Shown piece after piece: positions 27,201 through 35,587 of a stretch of 64,000 nucleotides of DNA. The number at the start of each line of letters is the position of its first letter. Positions within the stretch are counted from its first letter, which is position 1. Below the pieces are notes generated by a model. It did not search any database and was not told the DNA's origin. It saw only the letters and a program-made list of their open reading frames with translations. A program made the translations under genes and the position numbers. The DNA lies in assembly GCA_024638655.1 (NCBI GenBank), contig JAHEJW010000001.1, positions 82,043 to 146,042 on the forward strand, written 5' to 3'. The DNA comes from a bacterium (GTDB lineage: Bacteria > Actinomycetota > Acidimicrobiia > Spongiisociales > ZC4RG35).

Positions 27201-27588
27201 CGAGTACCTGGAGCGCGATGAGTTGGCTCAGGTGCCGCCCAATCGGGATGGTGACCTACCGGAGCCTGCGGAAGGCATCGCCGTCGAGGCCGGCATCCAG
27301 CTCGACCTCACGGACGCTGTCGCCGAAGGTGACGTGGAAGCTCTGAAACGAGCGATCGAGATCCTGGAGTCGCCCGGCGCCGGAGCGCCGGTGGCCGAGC
27401 CGGCCAGAGAGAAAGCCGTCATGGCGAAGGCTGCTGCGGCACCCAACGGCAAGGCAGGCGTTGCCGATGTAGCGCTATCCGAGAACATGGGTGATGCCCC
27501 GGCCTGCTCCAACTGCGGTCATATGACCGTCCGCAATGGGAGCTGCTACGTCTGCCTCACGTGTGGTGACACGACCGGCTGTAGCTGA
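24205..27588 (+). CDS. nrdJ: Adenosylcobalamin-dependent (class II) ribonucleoside-diphosphate reductase
   Basis: 1127 aa; [61 protein letters not shown], C-terminal zinc motif CSNCG...[11 protein letters not shown]. Confidence 0.96.
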   Translation: [1127 protein letters not shown]

Positions 27589-27606
27589 GAAACCGAGACA
27601 GTTGTC

Positions 27607-27642
27607 CGTGCATGGGGTCGCGAGCACCGCGCCCCATGCACG
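27607..27642. terminator. Strong hairpin between convergent genes, likely bidirectional terminator
   Basis: CGTGCATGGGG-t-CGCG-agcac-CGCG-CCCCATGCACG, 15 bp with one bulge; no U-tract. Confidence 0.6.
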
Positions 27643-27653
27643 TTCGAGAGTAC

Positions 27654-28088
27654 TCAGACGGCTTCCCGGTATTGGTCGGTGATTCCCTTCCAGGCAGAAC
27701 CGACCCGTTGCTGTCTCTCGGATGATTCCCGCCGGCCAAATATCTCAAAACCGGAGTTCTCGAGACGCACAACGGTCGCGCTCCTCGTCTCTTCGAAGCT
27801 GACCGAGACCCTGGTTGCCTTGTCCGGGTCCAGGAATATGTGCCACAGATACTCGAGCCGGTGAGGGGGCTCCCAGAGGGTTACCTCGCCCCAGTCGTAT
27901 TCGGTGCCATCTGGTCCTCTCTCGTAGATCCGGCCTCCGACGAAAGGCTCGAATACCACATCGAACTCGCCTGACTGGCTCATCGAGTGGGAGGGAGGCC
28001 ACCAGGACCCGCCTCGCTGGGTCCAGACGTCGAAGGCGTGTCCCGGCTTTGTCTCGACCTCGAATTCGAGGACGATCGGATCAGTCAT
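27654..28088 (-). CDS. SRPBCC/AHSA1-family protein
   Basis: MTDPIVLEFEVETKPGHAFDVWTQRGGSWWP...GGRIYERGPDGTEYDWGEVTLWEPPHRLEYLWH. Confidence 0.85.
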   Translation of the reverse strand: MTDPIVLEFEVETKPGHAFDVWTQRGGSWWPPSHSMSQSGEFDVVFEPFVGGRIYERGPDGTEYDWGEVTLWEPPHRLEYLWHIFLDPDKATRVSVSFEETRSATVVRLENSGFEIFGRRESSERQQRVGSAWKGITDQYREAV

Positions 28089-28401
28089 CGGACGGACCGG
28101 TGTTCTCGCTGAGTATCCGGAACCGACCGATCGCTTCACCCCAGGCCTCTTCCAGGTAGCGCCGGACTTCCTGCGCCCCGGTGTCATCGAGGCTGTAGAT
28201 GCGACGGACGCCCTCGGGTCGATCGGTGACGAGCCCCGCCTGCTTCAGCAGCTTGAGGTGGCGCGACACAGCCGGCCGGCTCACGGGGAGAGCATCGGCC
28301 AGTTGCTGGACCGAGCGGTCACGTTCGGCGAGCTGGTCGATGATGGCCCTTCGAGTCGCATCACCGAGGGCAGCGAAGGGATCGCGAGCAGCTCTGCTCA
28401 C
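28081..28401 (-). CDS. ArsR-family transcriptional regulator
   Basis: DPFAALGDATRRAIIDQLAERDRSVQQLADALPVSRPAVSRHLKLLKQAGLVTDRPEGVRRIYSL. Confidence 0.93.
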   Translation of the reverse strand: MSRAARDPFAALGDATRRAIIDQLAERDRSVQQLADALPVSRPAVSRHLKLLKQAGLVTDRPEGVRRIYSLDDTGAQEVRRYLEEAWGEAIGRFRILSENTGPSDD

Positions 28402-28823
28402 ATCGACTCCGCAGCCTCCTTCAGCCCATCGGCGAACTTCTCAAAGGACTCTGTCATGTCCGGGATGGATTTGGTGATCAGCGGAGCCATCAACCCCGAA
28501 TAGACCTCTTCCATGTTGAACTCGCTCTTTCCACCCTCCATTGCGGACACAGTGAATGTGCGCACCCCCTTGAAGAGGCCCAGTGGCATGCCGTCCCACC
28601 AAACCATTCTGTTTGGCGGCTCGACATTGGACACGTTCAGTTTGAACTCCCGCTTCGGATTGACGATCGACTTGAGCCGAATGGTCTGGCCTTCACGAAT
28701 GTCCCCCTGGATGTCCAGGACCGCCGCGTTCCAGTTCTTGTATGTGGAGCTGTCGGTGAGCAGATCCCAGACGACCTCCGGCTCTGCCTCGATGCTCCGG
28801 GTGACCGAGTAGCTGGTGGGCAT
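28398..28823 (-). CDS. SRPBCC-family protein (polyketide cyclase/CoxG-like fold)
   Basis: MPTSYSVTRSIEAEPEVVWDLLTDSSTYKNWNAAVLDIQGDIREGQTIRLKS...; 4-bp overlap with ArsR. Confidence 0.85.
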   Translation of the reverse strand: MPTSYSVTRSIEAEPEVVWDLLTDSSTYKNWNAAVLDIQGDIREGQTIRLKSIVNPKREFKLNVSNVEPPNRMVWWDGMPLGLFKGVRTFTVSAMEGGKSEFNMEEVYSGLMAPLITKSIPDMTESFEKFADGLKEAAESM

Positions 28824-28836
28824 GCACGCCTCCTTC

Positions 28837-28852
28837 GTAACTGTACAGTTAC
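28837..28852. promoter_or_regulatory. Perfect 16-bp palindrome, likely ArsR operator
   Basis: GTAACTGTACAGTTAC immediately upstream of the SD (AAGGAGG) of 28398..28823. Confidence 0.65.
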
Positions 28853-28883
28853 CAAAAGCGTAGCAAAGCCGCTACACAGCTGC

Positions 28884-29672
28884 TCACACGATCAGCAGCA
28901 GGGCACCGATGGCCGACAAACCCAGGACCGCTAGCAAGAAAGCTCTCTGCGGTATGCGGTTGTATGCGGCCCGCCCGGCGAACACGCCGACGAAGATCAT
29001 CGGCAGAAGCACTGCATCCCAGAGGAGGCTCTCGGAGGTGAAGAACGCTCCCCCTTCGGCCCAAATGCCGAGGGCCACATAGAAAGGGATCTTGGAGAGG
29101 TTCACGACGAAGTAAAGCCATGCGGCGGTGCCGAGGAGCTCTTGTTTCGGAAGTCGGGAGGAGGCGAGATAGGTGTTGATCACCGGCCCGGCGGCGTTGG
29201 CAACAAAGGTCGTGAAGCCGCCGCTGACACCGTAGGCGATGGTGGCAAGTCGACTCTCCTCCGATTCGGCACCTCGATACATCCGAATCAACTGAAGCAG
29301 GACGATGAACAGGAGGATCAGCCCAATGGACCTCTCGAGGAGCTGCGTCGCTCCTCCGAGGACGATGAAGAATGCAATGCCGCCCACATAGCCGACACCT
29401 ATCGATGCCCCGAGGGGGCGCAGGAGATCCCATCGCGTGTGTGCTCGATACCAATTGACAGCGAAGAGATCGGCCACGATTAGGAGAGGCAGTGCCGCCC
29501 CGGGAATCAAACGCCCGTCCACGACGAAGGCGATGAGCAGGATCGAGACCAGATTGATCCCGGGGAGCCCCGTCTTGGAAACACCGATGAAGAACGCGGC
29601 GACGGCACCGGCGAGCAGGCCAATAGGTGTGAACACGACGAGCGACGCTATCAGCCACGCACCTGAGGACAT
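28884..29672 (-). CDS. TauE/SafE-family sulfite/organosulfonate exporter-like membrane protein
   Basis: AAFFIGVSKTGLPGINLVSILLIAFVVDGRLIPGAALPLLIVADLFAVNWYR; 8-TM pattern. Confidence 0.85.
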   Translation of the reverse strand: MSSGAWLIASLVVFTPIGLLAGAVAAFFIGVSKTGLPGINLVSILLIAFVVDGRLIPGAALPLLIVADLFAVNWYRAHTRWDLLRPLGASIGVGYVGGIAFFIVLGGATQLLERSIGLILLFIVLLQLIRMYRGAESEESRLATIAYGVSGGFTTFVANAAGPVINTYLASSRLPKQELLGTAAWLYFVVNLSKIPFYVALGIWAEGGAFFTSESLLWDAVLLPMIFVGVFAGRAAYNRIPQRAFLLAVLGLSAIGALLLIV

Positions 29673-29686
29673 GCTGGAATGAGCCC

Positions 29687-29929
29687 GTGCTGCGAATCGT
29701 CGCCTTCGTGCTGGGCCTCTTCCTGACCCTGGCCGGGGTCATGGGGATCGGTGTCTATGCGGCGGGCGTGATCGACATCATCATCAACCGGCCCCCGGAC
29801 CGATCATGGCTCTTCTGGGGAATACCCATAGCGACCATCGGCACCACGGCTCTCCTTGGCGGAGTCGGATTGTTGATCCTCTGGCGCCACCTGGGCAAGA
29901 CCGAGAGCCAGTCGGATTCAGCCTCTTAG
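29687..29929 (+). CDS. Small two-TM membrane protein
   Basis: MLRIVAFVLGLFLTLAGVMGIGVYAAGVIDIIINRPPDRSWLFWGIPIATIGTTALLGGVGLLILWRHLGK. Confidence 0.55.
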   Translation: MLRIVAFVLGLFLTLAGVMGIGVYAAGVIDIIINRPPDRSWLFWGIPIATIGTTALLGGVGLLILWRHLGKTESQSDSAS

Positions 29930-31570
29930 GTCGCGTCTCTGAAAGAGAGGCACTGAGAGGGCAACCAGGGCTGCGAACACCGCCATCAGGATCGCTCCGT
30001 CCAACCACGCCATTCCTCCGGTCAAGGGATCGCTACCCAGATACAAATCAAATGGTGACAAAGCAGCCCATGGCGCGAAAGCCTCCGAGAGTGGAAAAAA
30101 CGAGAACATGAAGTAGGAGAGCAATGCCACACCGGCGGTGCCCCCAGAGGCCAACCTCGACTTGCCAAAAGCAGCGCCCAGGGCCAGGGCAAGGCCGCCG
30201 AAGACCAGACCCATGAGCGTGAGCAGGACGGATGCCGCAGCCAGATTGCCCACCGATACGGGCTGGCCGGCGATTATCGCACCCAACCAGGTTCCGAGAA
30301 ACGTTGCCAAGCCGATCGCTGCGGCGAAAGCGATCATCGAGAAGACCTTCTCGGTGATGAGGTGGGTCTTGGTTATCGGATTGCTGAGAAGCAGATCCAT
30401 GGTTTGACGTTCTTCCTCTCCCGCGAGAGCCCGAGCCCCCATCACGATGGTGACCACGAGAAGAGTCACTGGCGCCGTGATCGAGTAGATCTCTGCCTGA
30501 AGGAAGCCCTCGAACGTGCTCATGTCGGCTCCGCCGACCATCGCGACGAGTGCATCGGGGAAGGACTCGACCAGCTGGGTGAACTCCTCTGGGATCAGGC
30601 TGTAGAACAGGGGCATAGAAATGCCGAGAATGAACATGATCCCTGCGGTTATCACCAGAAGACCCTGGAACTCGGAGGCCGTCTTGATCGAGATGCGGGA
30701 GACGCGGGCCGAACCGGCGATCCTGTCCATCAACCCCTTGGTTCTCGGGTTCTCCCTCAACAGGTCGAAGATGGTGCGGTCGACGCTCTTCTGTCTGAGG
30801 TCGCGCCGCGCCACCCCGATGAAGGCCACAGCGAAGAAGGCGAGACTCATCCCGCCCAGGGCCGCGGTGTGGCCCCAATCGATCCCATTCACCACAGGAT
30901 TGCTCCCGCTGAAGTAGTACCAAGGGAAGATCCTGGCCCAATCGGCCAAGTTCTCGGTGATCGGCAGAATCGACGCGCCCAAGTAGCCGATCAACATGAC
31001 TGCGACTGCCGCTCCCGAGCCCAGGCTTCGGTTGCCGGTCCAGGTGGCTAGCGCCAGTGCCAGGAAGCCGTATACCAATGCGTTGAGGAACATGGCCACA
31101 ACCACGGCGGTCACGTCGATTCCGGTCATGTCGACACCGAGCCAACCAGGGACGACCAGGGCGAAACCCCAGAGGATCAGCGCTCCGACCGCGGTGACCG
31201 AGATCAGCGACGCTGCCTTGGAGAGAAGCACCCGACGCCGGCTGAGCGGGTTGCCGAGTAGCAATCCGAACGTCCCATCGCGCTCCTCGCCGGCTATGGC
31301 ATAGGCCCCCATACTTATCGCCAGGCCCGCCAGCGTGAATGCCCCCATCAGGTTGTACATGGCCCCCACGGCGATGCCGGCAACGTCGCCGCCAGAGGGG
31401 ATGCCCATCAGATCGAGGATCGCCGGTGGGAGATTCTCGTAATAGAAGCCGATGTCTATGTCGCGGTAGACAGCCATGCCCCACCACAGCATCACCCCGA
31501 TGCTGACAGACCCGATCAGCATCGCCACGGCCCGGTCACGGATCGTCTTGGTGAAGACGTTGCTGAGCAT
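29918..31570 (-). CDS. ABC-2 type exporter permease, large two-half form
   Basis: 550 aa, ~12 TM; two similar halves each with a GEER/EER + LLLsNPisr/tk motif (AGEERDGTFGLLLGNPLSRRRVLLSK; AGEEERQTMDLLLSNPITKTHLITEK). Confidence 0.85.
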   Translation of the reverse strand: MLSNVFTKTIRDRAVAMLIGSVSIGVMLWWGMAVYRDIDIGFYYENLPPAILDLMGIPSGGDVAGIAVGAMYNLMGAFTLAGLAISMGAYAIAGEERDGTFGLLLGNPLSRRRVLLSKAASLISVTAVGALILWGFALVVPGWLGVDMTGIDVTAVVVAMFLNALVYGFLALALATWTGNRSLGSGAAVAVMLIGYLGASILPITENLADWARIFPWYYFSGSNPVVNGIDWGHTAALGGMSLAFFAVAFIGVARRDLRQKSVDRTIFDLLRENPRTKGLMDRIAGSARVSRISIKTASEFQGLLVITAGIMFILGISMPLFYSLIPEEFTQLVESFPDALVAMVGGADMSTFEGFLQAEIYSITAPVTLLVVTIVMGARALAGEEERQTMDLLLSNPITKTHLITEKVFSMIAFAAAIGLATFLGTWLGAIIAGQPVSVGNLAAASVLLTLMGLVFGGLALALGAAFGKSRLASGGTAGVALLSYFMFSFFPLSEAFAPWAALSPFDLYLGSDPLTGGMAWLDGAILMAVFAALVALSVPLFQRRDLRG

Positions 31571-32475
31571 CAGGTAGCTCGTCCCTCCCGGTAGTACTCC
31601 AAGAAGACCTCTTCGAGGTCAGCCTCCTGGGTGCTGATGTCGACGAGGGTGTAGTTGCTGGTAGCCACCCGAAGCAGCTCATCCATCTGACCGTCGAAGG
31701 ACAGGGTGGCTCGCCCGTTCGAGACGACGATTTCGCGCACGCCAGCCACAGATTCGAAGGTTGAAGCCTCGACAGGCCCGTTGAAGTGGAGGTCAACCTG
31801 ACGGATCGCCTTGGTTCTCAGGCCATCCACCGACTCCACCGCCACGAGATGGCCCAACCGAATGATCCCGACCCGGTCGGCGACCCGCTGCACCTCAGAG
31901 AGCGTGTGACTGGAGAGGAATACGCCGCGACCCTCCGCTGCGAACTCGCGAAGCATCTTCTGAAACTCACGCTGGATCAGTGGATCGAGCCCGGCGCTGG
32001 GCTCGTCCATGATCAGGACCTCGGGACGATTCATGAAGGCGAGGATCAGACCAACCTTCTGACGATTGCCCGAGGAGAGATCCCCCACCTTCTTCGTGAG
32101 ATCTGCCTGGAGGCGATCGACCAGCTCGTCCACGTAACCCATGTCCACCCCACCTCTCAGGTTGGAGAAGTAGGTGACCATGTCCAGGCCGGTCAAGCTG
32201 GGATACATCGAAAGGTCCGAAGGGAGATAGCCGACGTGCTCGCGGATCTCTACTGCATCTTCGTGACTGTCCATGCCGAGGATCTCGGCGCGACCCGAAG
32301 TTGGGTGTATCAGGTCGAGGACGCTCCGGATCATCGTCGTCTTGCCCGCTCCGTTGGGACCCAGAAAACCGAAGACCTCACCCATGTGGACGTCGAGATC
32401 GAGGTCGATCAGGGCTTTTACATCTCCGTAGTGCTTGGTGAGTTTCTCTGTGCGAATGGCAGGAATCTCGCTCAA
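31570..32475 (-). CDS. ABC transporter ATP-binding protein
   Basis: GFLGPNGAGKTTMIRSVLDLI, LSSGNRQKVGLILAFMNRPEVLIMDEPSAGLDP; likely TTG start overlapping the previous stop. Confidence 0.94.
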   Translation of the reverse strand: MSEIPAIRTEKLTKHYGDVKALIDLDLDVHMGEVFGFLGPNGAGKTTMIRSVLDLIHPTSGRAEILGMDSHEDAVEIREHVGYLPSDLSMYPSLTGLDMVTYFSNLRGGVDMGYVDELVDRLQADLTKKVGDLSSGNRQKVGLILAFMNRPEVLIMDEPSAGLDPLIQREFQKMLREFAAEGRGVFLSSHTLSEVQRVADRVGIIRLGHLVAVESVDGLRTKAIRQVDLHFNGPVEASTFESVAGVREIVVSNGRATLSFDGQMDELLRVATSNYTLVDISTQEADLEEVFLEYYREGRAT

Positions 32476-32939
32476 CTCGCTCCTTCCTTCTGCAGATGCT
32501 CGGTGAGACCATCCATCAGGTCGGGCCACCGCTCCAGGAAGAACTCGGCAACTCGGCCCAGGTCCTCGACGCGGTCAGGCCTCTCATCGGGCATGACCGA
32601 CCGGGCGGCATCGGCGATGTCTCTCATCTCCTCGATTCTCTGCTGCTCGGACCACATCATCTGGAGCCAGACATGATTTCTGAGCTGGTAGTAAGTCATG
32701 CGATCGCCCGGGAAGGTGATTCGCTCTACGAGCCCGATTCTCTCGAGCAGCCTCGTCTGGGTCGAGACAGAACCGGCACTGATCTTCACTGCCTCGGCGA
32801 GCCGGGTCGACGACTGATGCGCCGGCTCACAGACCATCAACCAGCCAAGGATTGCTCCCGCCGCCCTGCTTCCCGCGAATGACTCCCACCAACGGCCCAC
32901 CCGCTCCACGAAGGCGCTTTGCTCGACACTCGGTTTCAT
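32472..32939 (-). CDS. GbsR/MarR-type transcriptional regulator
   Basis: MKPSVEQSAFVERVGRWWESFAGSRAAGAILGWLMVCEPAHQSSTRLAEAVKISAGSVSTQTRLLERIGLVERITFPGDRMTYYQL. Confidence 0.88.
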   Translation of the reverse strand: MKPSVEQSAFVERVGRWWESFAGSRAAGAILGWLMVCEPAHQSSTRLAEAVKISAGSVSTQTRLLERIGLVERITFPGDRMTYYQLRNHVWLQMMWSEQQRIEEMRDIADAARSVMPDERPDRVEDLGRVAEFFLERWPDLMDGLTEHLQKEGAS

Positions 32940-32964
32940 TGCGTTCAAGACTAACTGAATGCAA
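32939..32964. promoter_or_regulatory. Imperfect inverted repeat at the regulator start codon
   Basis: TTGCGTTCA-agactaac-TGAATGCAA, 9-bp arms with one mismatch. Confidence 0.5.
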
Positions 32965-32998
32965 ATGAACTGCACAGCCGGTGCAGCCCGAACGTAGC

Positions 32999-33025
32999 GA
33001 GGGGAGGGCGAATCGCCCTCCCCTC
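32999..33025 (-). terminator. Perfect GC-rich hairpin downstream of the permease gene
   Basis: GAGGGGAGGGCGA-A-TCGCCCTCCCCTC, 13-bp perfect arms. Confidence 0.65.
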
Positions 33026-33052
33026 TAGATCGGACTCTTGCTTGTTCTCGGC

Positions 33053-34429
33053 TCAGGCCGAGATGGCTGCGCCCAGCACCGCCTGACCGAAGTAGACGAG
33101 GAATGCCAGCGTGACCACCCACATCAATGGATGGACCTCAGCCGTCTTTCCCTTCACCAGCTTGATCAAGGTGTACATGACGAAACCAGCGCCGATTCCG
33201 ACGGTGATGCTGAAGGTGAGCGGCATCAGGACGATTGCCAGCAACGCCGGGAACCCTTCCTCAATGTCATCGAAATCGATCCCCTTGATCAGTCCTGCCA
33301 TGAGGAAGCCGACCAGGATCAGGACCGGAGCTGTTGCCTGAGGCGGGACGATTCCCGCTAGAGGCGACAGGAAGATCGCTATCAGGAACAAGATCCCAAC
33401 GACCACCGAGGTAAGACCGGTCCGGCCACCTTCGGCCACACCGGCTGAACTCTCGATATAGCTCGTGTTGGAGCTCACACCTGCAGCTCCTCCGGCTGCT
33501 GCACCGATCGAGTCGATGAACAGAAGCCGTCCGATCTCAGGGATATTGCCTTCTTCGTCGACCAGATCGGCTTGCTCGACGATCGCGGTCGCCGTACCCA
33601 TCGTGTCGAAGAAGTCGGTCAGCATGAAGCTGAATATCGTGAGCGCCGCGGCCACGAAGCCGAGTTGATCGAACACGTTGCCGAGATCGAACGCTCCGAG
33701 GGTATCGAAGCTCGGTGTGGCCGTGAGCGTGTCCGGAATCACCGCAACATCCCAGAGCAGAGCAACGACTGTCGTCGCCGCGATGCTGAGAATCAGCGAA
33801 CCGGGCACTTTGCGGGCGTAGAACAGAACAGTGATCACCAACCCGACGATGGTGACCCATGCACCAGCGGTGTTGGGAAAGATGAACTCGACGGGAGTCG
33901 CGCCACCTTCCGGTATCCCGATCAAACCTCCGTTCACGAATCCGATGAACAATATGAACAGGCCGATTCCGACTCCGATTGCTCGCTTCAGGCTCAGCGG
34001 TACCGCCGACATGATCGCCTCTCGCAGACCTACGAGGACGAGTGCCGCGACGATGAGGCCTTCGAGGACAATGACTCCCATTGCACCCTCTGGCGTCAAA
34101 CCGTCACCGAGTACCAGCCCGAAAGCCACTGCCGCATTGATGCCCAGACCCGCTGCCATGGCAAGCGGGTAGTTGGCAACGACGCCCATCAGGATCGTCA
34201 GCAGACCGGCAACCAGTGCCGTGGCAGCCGCTACCGCAGCGGCGTCCAAGCCGGCTGCCGAGAGGATGCTCGGGTTGACGAAGATGATGTAGGCCATGAC
34301 GAGGAACGTGGTCACACCGGCACGAACCTCCGTGCCAACAGAAGTCCCTCGCTCGGTCAGCTTGAAGAAATCGTCGAGACCGCCACCGCCCGCAGGGGTT
34401 GCCCTGGGACGCTGATCAGTATCGGTCAT
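33053..34429 (-). CDS. NCS2-family (AzgA-type) purine/nucleobase permease
   Basis: GLDDFFKLTERGTSVGTEVRAGVTTFLVMAYIIFVNPSIL...DFFDTMGTATAIVEQADLVDEEG...SSNTSYIESSAGVAEGGRTGLTSVVVG. Confidence 0.93.
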   Translation of the reverse strand: MTDTDQRPRATPAGGGGLDDFFKLTERGTSVGTEVRAGVTTFLVMAYIIFVNPSILSAAGLDAAAVAAATALVAGLLTILMGVVANYPLAMAAGLGINAAVAFGLVLGDGLTPEGAMGVIVLEGLIVAALVLVGLREAIMSAVPLSLKRAIGVGIGLFILFIGFVNGGLIGIPEGGATPVEFIFPNTAGAWVTIVGLVITVLFYARKVPGSLILSIAATTVVALLWDVAVIPDTLTATPSFDTLGAFDLGNVFDQLGFVAAALTIFSFMLTDFFDTMGTATAIVEQADLVDEEGNIPEIGRLLFIDSIGAAAGGAAGVSSNTSYIESSAGVAEGGRTGLTSVVVGILFLIAIFLSPLAGIVPPQATAPVLILVGFLMAGLIKGIDFDDIEEGFPALLAIVLMPLTFSITVGIGAGFVMYTLIKLVKGKTAEVHPLMWVVTLAFLVYFGQAVLGAAISA

Positions 34430-34519
34430 TATCTCCTCCCACCGGACGTCGTGGGCAGACGTCGACGGCGGTTCGAAGCTAGCCGACCTCTATCAACCGA
34501 TGTCGGCCGAATTGGACGG

Positions 34520-34828
34520 TCAGATGAGGGCGCGGAAGACCCAGAAAACGCCCATGCCCGCAGCCAGGGTGTATATGTGGTTGCGGGTGCGATAGGCGAC
34601 GAGCGCGCCGACGGCGAAAGCGGAGAGCTCGGGTAGGCCGATACCGACCGAGCCGTCCTCGTTTATGAGGAGAGCGACGACGAGAGCGGACAGAACCGCG
34701 GGGGCCACGAACTGAAGAGCAACCAGGATCGGATCCGGGATCCGTCTGTTCGCCAGTGCGAGGATGAAGACCGCACGGCTCATGTACGTCCCGAGGCCCA
34801 CAACCGCAATCGCAACTAGAGCGGTCAT
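34520..34828 (-). CDS. azlD: AzlD-family branched-chain amino acid transport protein
   Basis: LGTYMSRAVFILALANRRIPDPILVALQFVAPAVLSALVVALLI; adjacent to azlC. Confidence 0.85.
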   Translation of the reverse strand: MTALVAIAVVGLGTYMSRAVFILALANRRIPDPILVALQFVAPAVLSALVVALLINEDGSVGIGLPELSAFAVGALVAYRTRNHIYTLAAGMGVFWVFRALI

Positions 34829-35502
34829 CGAAGACGCTCCGCAATGGTCCCGGCCAACACTCCAACCGCTGCGCCCACCAGAAGACCGGCACGGTTGGGG
34901 AGCCCGGCGAACAGATAGGTGACCCCCGCGCCCGCCAGGGCAGCCACGAGCTTCGGGAACCTGTCAACGCCTATCACGATCAGTCCGATGAACAGGATCG
35001 GCACAGCGAACTCCAAACTCCACGAGTCGGGGATCACCGGGCCGATGAACAACCCGGCAGCCACGGACGTCTGCCACAGAGTCCAGAACGTCGCACCGGC
35101 CGCGAGGTAATAGGTGCGGAACGTCTTCGGATCGTTGTCCAGACGCAGCGACGACAACGCGAAGAGTTGGTCGATCAACACGTATGGGCCGATCCATTGC
35201 ATCCAGCGAGGCTGTCCTTGGAAGGCGGGCGCCACCGCCGCCGAGTACATGACGTGGCGAGCGTTGACCACCAGGCCTGCGGTTATTGCCGCTATCAGAG
35301 CGGTGCCTGCCCCCAGAAGGGAGATGACCGTCAATTGGGCAGCTCCGCCGAAGATGAGCCAAGCACTCGACCAGCCGACAAAGTGGTTCATGCCGGAGTC
35401 GACTACGGCGAGACCGATGATCAGCGCAAAGGGAATCGCCGGCACATAGAGAGGCAGTGCATCTGCGATTGCCTGCTTGACGACTGCCCGATCCCAAGAC
35501 AT
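34825..35502 (-). CDS. azlC: AzlC-family branched-chain amino acid exporter
   Basis: PLYVPAIPFALIIGLAVVDSGMNHFVGWSSAWLIFGGAAQLTVISLLGAG...NARHVMYSAAVAP. Confidence 0.9.
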   Translation of the reverse strand: MSWDRAVVKQAIADALPLYVPAIPFALIIGLAVVDSGMNHFVGWSSAWLIFGGAAQLTVISLLGAGTALIAAITAGLVVNARHVMYSAAVAPAFQGQPRWMQWIGPYVLIDQLFALSSLRLDNDPKTFRTYYLAAGATFWTLWQTSVAAGLFIGPVIPDSWSLEFAVPILFIGLIVIGVDRFPKLVAALAGAGVTYLFAGLPNRAGLLVGAAVGVLAGTIAERLR

Positions 35503-35587
35503 GAGCGAAGAAGCATACTGTAATGAGTATCTTCAGGAACACCCATTACCACAGCATTGGGTTGCGGTTCGTCATAGCGAGGCGCGG

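Noticed and set aside
33572-34636. 354-aa plus-strand ORF opposite the NCS2 permease
   Set aside because: Shadow ORF rich in D/R/E/H, fully antisense to a clear permease.
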